Notes under the pieces: model-generated | What the model was told of the DNA's origin: nothing | Databases searched by the model: none | Seen by the model: only the letters and a program-made list of their open reading frames with translations | Assembly: GCA_025716815.1 (NCBI GenBank) | Contig: JAIXMN010000009.1 | Span: forward strand, 372,001-436,000 | Source: Dichotomocladium elegans | Lineage: Eukaryota; Mucoromycota; Mucoromycetes; Mucorales; Lichtheimiaceae | Direction: 5' to 3' | Length of the DNA: 64,000 nt | Program-made: the position numbers and the translations under genes | Shown: piece by piece, positions 59,705-64,000 of the stretch | How positions within the stretch are numbered: position 1 is the stretch's first letter | Layout of the letters: each line of letters begins with the position of its first letter

Positions 59705-61973
59705 ATGTCACTCACACCCCATGACGGATGCAAAGCACTTTACGTCGGAAACCTCGATCCTCGAGTCACGGAAGAAATGCTGCAGCAGATTTTCTCTGTC
59801 GTTGCCCCAGTAGGCAACGTCAAAATCATTCGCGATCGCAATGTAAGTACACCTACGTTTTACCAGCATTCCCATTACCACTATCGCCACCACCCCCAAC
59901 TTTGTACATCCAGCCACATACACATCATATCGAGAGAAAGAGATTGAGCTTAGAAATGGTGTGGAGAAAAAGAAAAGTGCTGCATGTGCATCGAAAGAGT
60001 GAGAAGCAACACAGAGAAAAAGAGATACGACTACGAGCATCACCGCCGCCATCGCCACCCACCATCACTACATTACAGCTTTTTTCGATCTACTCTACCG
60101 GACGAGAATGTTGTTTTCACGATACAGCGCCCAGTAGTGTTGTTTCTTTCTTTCTTTTCTTTTCTTTTGTTTTCGAGTGATGACTGGGTATGCGTTACAA
60201 AAGCTCACTTACGTGTTGTATATATATTACCTGATCGATATGTATACTCACACAAAGCATTCCATTTATGCGAACGGCCATGACGCGGTGACAAGCACGA
60301 CGAGTACGGCGTCCTAGGAAGGTTGACTCTTTTGTCTTTTTTCCTTCTTGATGGTCTATGCACACACTCTTGGGAGCTTTTTTTCAGCCAAAGCGCGATG
60401 CTGGAAAAAAGGGGGATACTTGTAGAAGAGGGTCTTTTTTACAAACACAGGCACACGCTACGATCTCTTTCTCTATATCTCTCCTCCTGCTCGCTCGCTC
60501 GCTCGCTCGCTCTCTTCTTTCTTCCCCTCTTTATACATACCCGACAACCGCAACCAGTGGATTTCTCACCATGATTCTAATATCGGTCTTTAGTACTCGC
60601 ATGGTGGCTTCAACTATGGTTTTGTAGAATTCAACGACCATGCAGCAGCAGAGCAAGCCATGCAAGCGTTGTCGGGTCGGTCGGTGTTCGGACACGTAAG
60701 GACGATATGGTGTGTGTGTGTGTGTGTTACTTTTCTATCTTATTCATGCGAAACGATGCTGCATAAAGGAAATTCGCGTGAATTGGGCTGCACAAGGATC
60801 TGCTCAAAAAGAAGATACTGCAAATCACTATCATATTTTTGTCGGAGATCTCAGCCCGGAAGTGACAGATGAAGTGCTTGGAAGTGCTTTTACGCTTTTC
60901 AGATCCATGTCGTAAGCTGCTGCGAGATAATGACTGATGCTGACACGTTACGCATTGCTAATACCTACCATCTGTGGTACAGAGAAGCTCGTGTGATGTG
61001 GGACCAGTCTACAGGCAAATCGCGAGGATTCGGCTTTGTTGCCTTCCGTGAACGACAAGACGCAGAGCAGGCAATTGCTACAATGAATGGAGAATGGCTT
61101 GGATCACGTGCGATTCGATGCAACTGGGCAAACCAGAAAAATACCAGCAGCTCTAGTGGCAACGGTGGTAGCAGTGGCGGCATGGGCAGCGGCAGCGGCA
61201 GCGCGGCGTCCGCCTCGAACCCCTATCGTGAGTGGTGTAAAGCAACATGCTTGTCCTTTGCGCACGCGTTCACTCAATTGCACTAGCGATATCACCCAAC
61301 ATGACATACGAACAGATTTTTGCTCAGACACCACCCTACCATACGACTGTGTACATTGGCAATCTACCGCACGGCATTACCCGTAAGCAGATCGGGATAT
61401 ATGGGGAGTTCAATCCATCCTAACTCATCCCTCTCTATCGTTTCAGAGCAAGACATTGCTCCCTTTTTCCAACAATACGGCTATGTATCCGATATCCGCT
61501 TACAAACTGAACGCGGCTTTGCTTTTATAAAGTAAGCTGTATATTTGTATAATTTCTGATGATATTAAAAGGCGTGGCAATGGAATAGGATGGACTCACA
61601 CACAAATGCTGCGAATGCGATTTATTCCCTACAAGGCTATCAGATTCATGGCCGGCCGGCAAAGCTGTCGTGGGGCAAAGACCGTGTTAGCGGGAGCACC
61701 AACGCACACTTGGCCCCAGGTGGAGGCGCTGCCGGCAGCCCGGCGGGTGCGGTTCCTTATGACCCGTACTCAACTTATGGTAGCTATCCAGCAGCAGCAG
61801 GCTATGCGCCTTCTGCAGCAGGCGCTGCTCCTGGCACTACGAATTGGGTCCAGCCTGGATCCTATGACGCAAGGGGTGTAGGCAATGCTGGAATGGATGG
61901 ATCAGCTGGATGGACTCAACAACAGCAGCAGCAATATTACCAGCAGTACTATAGTGCCGGTCATAATATATAA
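59705..61973 (+). CDS. TIA-1/Pub1-like RNA-binding protein with three RRMs
   Basis: Seven exons: 59705-59842, 60594-60695, 60769-60911, 60983-61227, 61287-61382, 61447-61531, 61589-61973; 397 aa. RRM1 (about 10-80): [20 protein letters not shown] to [19 protein letters not shown]2 (about 97-172): [20 protein letters not shown] to [18 protein letters not shown] Gly/Ser linker precedes RRM3 (about 225-295): [20 protein letters not shown] to RGFAFIK. The tail is rich in Ala, Tyr, Gly and Gln ([11 protein letters not shown]), prion-like. The order and the [11 protein letters not shown] and NWANQKN linkers match Pub1/TIA-1/TIAR, which bind U-rich RNA, join stress granules and affect splicing. Nam8-like proteins are the main alternative. 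Intron 1 is 751 bp against 60-75 bp for the others. Confidence 0.92.
59843..60593 (+). other. 751-bp first intron of the TIA-1-like gene
   Basis: About ten times the length of neighbouring introns. It carries pyrimidine runs (60147-60175, TTTC/TTTTC repeats) and a (TCGC)n run (60488-60510), and TIA-type proteins bind U/C-rich RNA near splice sites. Several GT/AG pairs inside could define a skipped exon, though none was chosen. Autoregulation is a guess from content. Confidence 0.5.
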
Positions 61974-62057
61974 AACTATCTCACATTATTTCCATATTCG
62001 CTCTTCTTTATTTCGTAGACAAAGCATGTATCTCAAGTCATATGATGAGTCCAGCAC

Positions 62058-62083
62058 GCACACACACACACACACACACACAT
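62058..62083 (+). repeat. (CA)n microsatellite
   Basis: About 12 CA repeats followed by imperfect CATA/CACATA units to about 62103, in the 3' flank of the TIA-1-like gene between two convergent genes. Confidence 0.85.
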
Positions 62084-62254
62084 ACATACACACATACACA
62101 TACGAAAAAAGTTGGTTATTTCTTCTCGCTCTGAAAAATGAGATCACATTGAGGCGAGAGCATTAATCATAAAAGATATTGATGATAATGATTTATTATG
62201 TACCAAATCGAAATATAGAGTAAATACGATGGATTATTTTCGGGGTGGATTAAG

Positions 62255-62850
62255 TTAGCCTGTCCAGCCGTGACTGAAGGCAAGGCCACCGATGGCCAGA
62301 GTGATGGCATAAAAGACGGCGCTATACACGAAGCGCACGAAGCGATGGCCGTAGCCCACTTCGGAGAAAGCAACGATGGCCGTAAGAGCGAAATAGCTAC
62401 AGGCAAAAGTGAGCAATGGCTTAAGACGAAAGGTTATAGGAGGCTACATTACATCCAGGTGAGGATCATAACCGCGCGAGTCGAGCCGGCTGCAAAGGTA
62501 TTGAGCACCAGCACGCTCAACAAAAGGAGCGTGTTTTCCATTAGAACACGATGGGCATGGTTTAATCGTGTCTGCCACACACGATATGTTGAGTGTTTGA
62601 TTCTCTGTGCATCCCCAAACCAGACTCCACTATGACTTACACCGAAGCTACCGGCGCCCATGGCAAATCTTTTCCTGGGTTTGCCTTCCTCCGTGGCTTC
62701 GGGTTCGGCTGATGTTGCGGGACGCTCAGCAGCATCATAGCCAAAGATATGTCGTATGAAGTAGACAAGACCCCAGAGGACCCATTGGGTGAAAAAGGCG
62801 ATCCAGTAGCTGCGGACGCTGCGGTCAGTGAGGAAGTCGGTGATATCCAT
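62255..62850 (-). CDS. small four-helix membrane protein, MAPEG-like
   Basis: Two exons: 62850-62453 and 62396-62255; 179 aa. Four hydrophobic segments are visible: about residues 15-34, 108-125, 130-147 and 155-172. Before the second is TRLNHAHRVLMENTLLLLSV, similar to the R-x-x-x-N...EN signature of MAPEG proteins, which are about 150 aa with four helices and include microsomal glutathione transferases. The third segment ends SEVGYGHRFVRFVY, again MAPEG-like, where R-x-x-Y is common. A charged linker (residues 40-65) separates the first helix. Enzyme activity is not assured; it may be an unrelated ER membrane protein. It is convergent with the TIA-1-like gene. Confidence 0.6.
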
Positions 62851-64000
62851 CCGGTTAAATGTGTAGTCTTTTTTTTTGGTCTTGCTCGAGCTCCTCTTTT
62901 ATATCAGCCGTTGCTGCTTCAAATAGAAAGGACCCAGTGACCCTTGACATATTTACACACGTACAAAATGCAAAACTACCACCCTCTCTCCTCGTCAAGA
63001 CTCGGTCTACAGACAAACCCACAACTCCTTCTCTTGCCACGCGTCAGTGCTTAAGAAATCATCTTGTTGTTTTGAGGTGCCATTGGATAAGCTTCTGAGG
63101 CATTCAACAGTTGATATTTTCAGCTTTATCACGGTGAAATAGAACAATTGCAGTGAAGGTCATGTGCATGTATTAGGTCAACATCACGTCTTGTCGTTTT
63201 CCCAGCGCAAGTGACTTCCATCCCAAGTTGGCTAGTCTTTGTTGTTTAGTTGCATTTCGAAGGAATCGGGGGATCCCCACGCTCTTTGAGCAGCAGGGGG
63301 GGATGAATCAGTTGATGCAATGCGTTCTAGACATCGCCTGTATGCCCAAACATACGCTCCGTGCCAATAGTGATTGACGGTCCTGTCATTTCCTTTGTCC
63401 CAACACATACAAACAAAAAGTGCCACAAAGAAAGCATGTTGGCAAGCGTCACATATTCTAACCTCACAAAGCTCTTTTGCTATCTACATATTTACATGAT
63501 CCATCATTGCATCTTAAAACGACGACAATATGTTGATCCTCCCCGTCCACCAAAAAACTAGTGGATGAAGAAAAGGGAACCCCAATCGTACGTTGAATAC
63601 CAAGGCAAGACATAGAATATTAGCCTTATTCGACTACCATTATTTAGTCAAGGATACCGTAGAAACAAGACCCCGTTTTTGTGTTCTCTCTCTGTCCCAT
63701 CACTCCATCCGGTCATGGAAAGACTCACCCATCGCTTCTAATTTTATATATCTCTTCTTCGATTCGCCCCTTTTTGGTAAGCAGACAAGCGTCACTGTGA
63801 AAATATCATGCATCCATTACGTATTAAACAAGGATAGCGCCTTGTATTGTCAATGGATCCTTTGATCTGTAGTAACTTTTATGCTTACCACGAATAAAGT
63901 TCAGTTTTGGATAGAACATCTAGGATACCAGTATGTTGTGTACATCTGTCCCAAATCCAAAAGTTATAACCACTTTGGTCTTTGCATTTCGACGGTTGCT
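62851..64000. other. intergenic to window end, no gene recognised
   Basis: The first part should hold the promoter of the MAPEG-like gene. Short ORFs at 63232-63865 have no recognisable motif. The region is AT-rich and may continue into a gene outside the window. Confidence 0.45.

Overview
The window is nuclear DNA of a fungus, most likely an early-diverging one (Mucoromycota, probably a Mucorales-type mould). The evidence is compact genes with many 55-100 bp GT-AG introns (a few GC-AG), a DNA-PKcs gene (a kinase absent from well-known Dikarya), a Fanzor endonuclease, and many broken Tc1/IS630-type transposases. Species cannot be named from the sequence alone.

Layout. 1-1.5 kb: the 3' part of a bZIP transcription factor gene (minus strand). 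3-15.2 kb: a repeat-rich accessory block. It holds a transposase N-terminus relic, a pogo-like MITE with perfect TA target duplications, a near-complete Fanzor (eukaryotic TnpB homologue) followed by three tight hairpins (a candidate omega RNA), a DDE transposase C-terminus relic, a broken gene with a serine-recombinase-like motif (YARKS), a 2.56-kb minisatellite of 31-33 bp units, a Ty3-type pol relic and two more copies of the transposase N-terminus. 16.3-27.3 kb: a housekeeping block with a disordered unknown protein, a Tat-SF1/Cus2 splicing factor, an RBR E3 ligase, a second decayed Fanzor 3' end, TRAPP subunit Trs23, mitochondrial ribosomal protein mL43 and the rRNA-processing factor Mrd1. 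28.3-37.5 kb: a neurofibromin-type RasGAP (about 2,707 aa, 15 exons). 38.8-41.1 kb: a copper amine oxidase with a PTS1-like end. 41.35-57.0 kb: DNA-PKcs, with more than 40 exons. 57.1-64 kb: a PPR protein, a TIA-1/Pub1-like three-RRM protein and a small four-helix membrane protein resembling MAPEG.

Genes are packed head-to-head (Tat-SF1/RBR, amine oxidase/DNA-PKcs, PPR/TIA-1-like) and tail-to-tail (Trs23/mL43, DNA-PKcs/PPR, TIA-1-like/MAPEG-like), with gaps of 74 to about 510 bp. RNA metabolism is over-represented (Tat-SF1, Mrd1, TIA-1-like, PPR), but no operon-like pathway links the genes. Exon coordinates were read by eye from splice motifs and reading-frame continuity, and none was confirmed by transcripts. 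Family assignments are from recognised motifs, without a database search.

The most interesting signal is the Fanzor locus at 4.5-6.8 kb. Its ORF carries RuvC-I, a zinc-binding CPVC and, after a 69-bp in-frame interruption that looks like an intron with a mutated donor, RuvC-III. It is followed by hairpins suited to a guide RNA scaffold. A second decayed copy sits at 22.4-22.6 kb, and a recombinase-like relic lies 2 kb downstream of the first.
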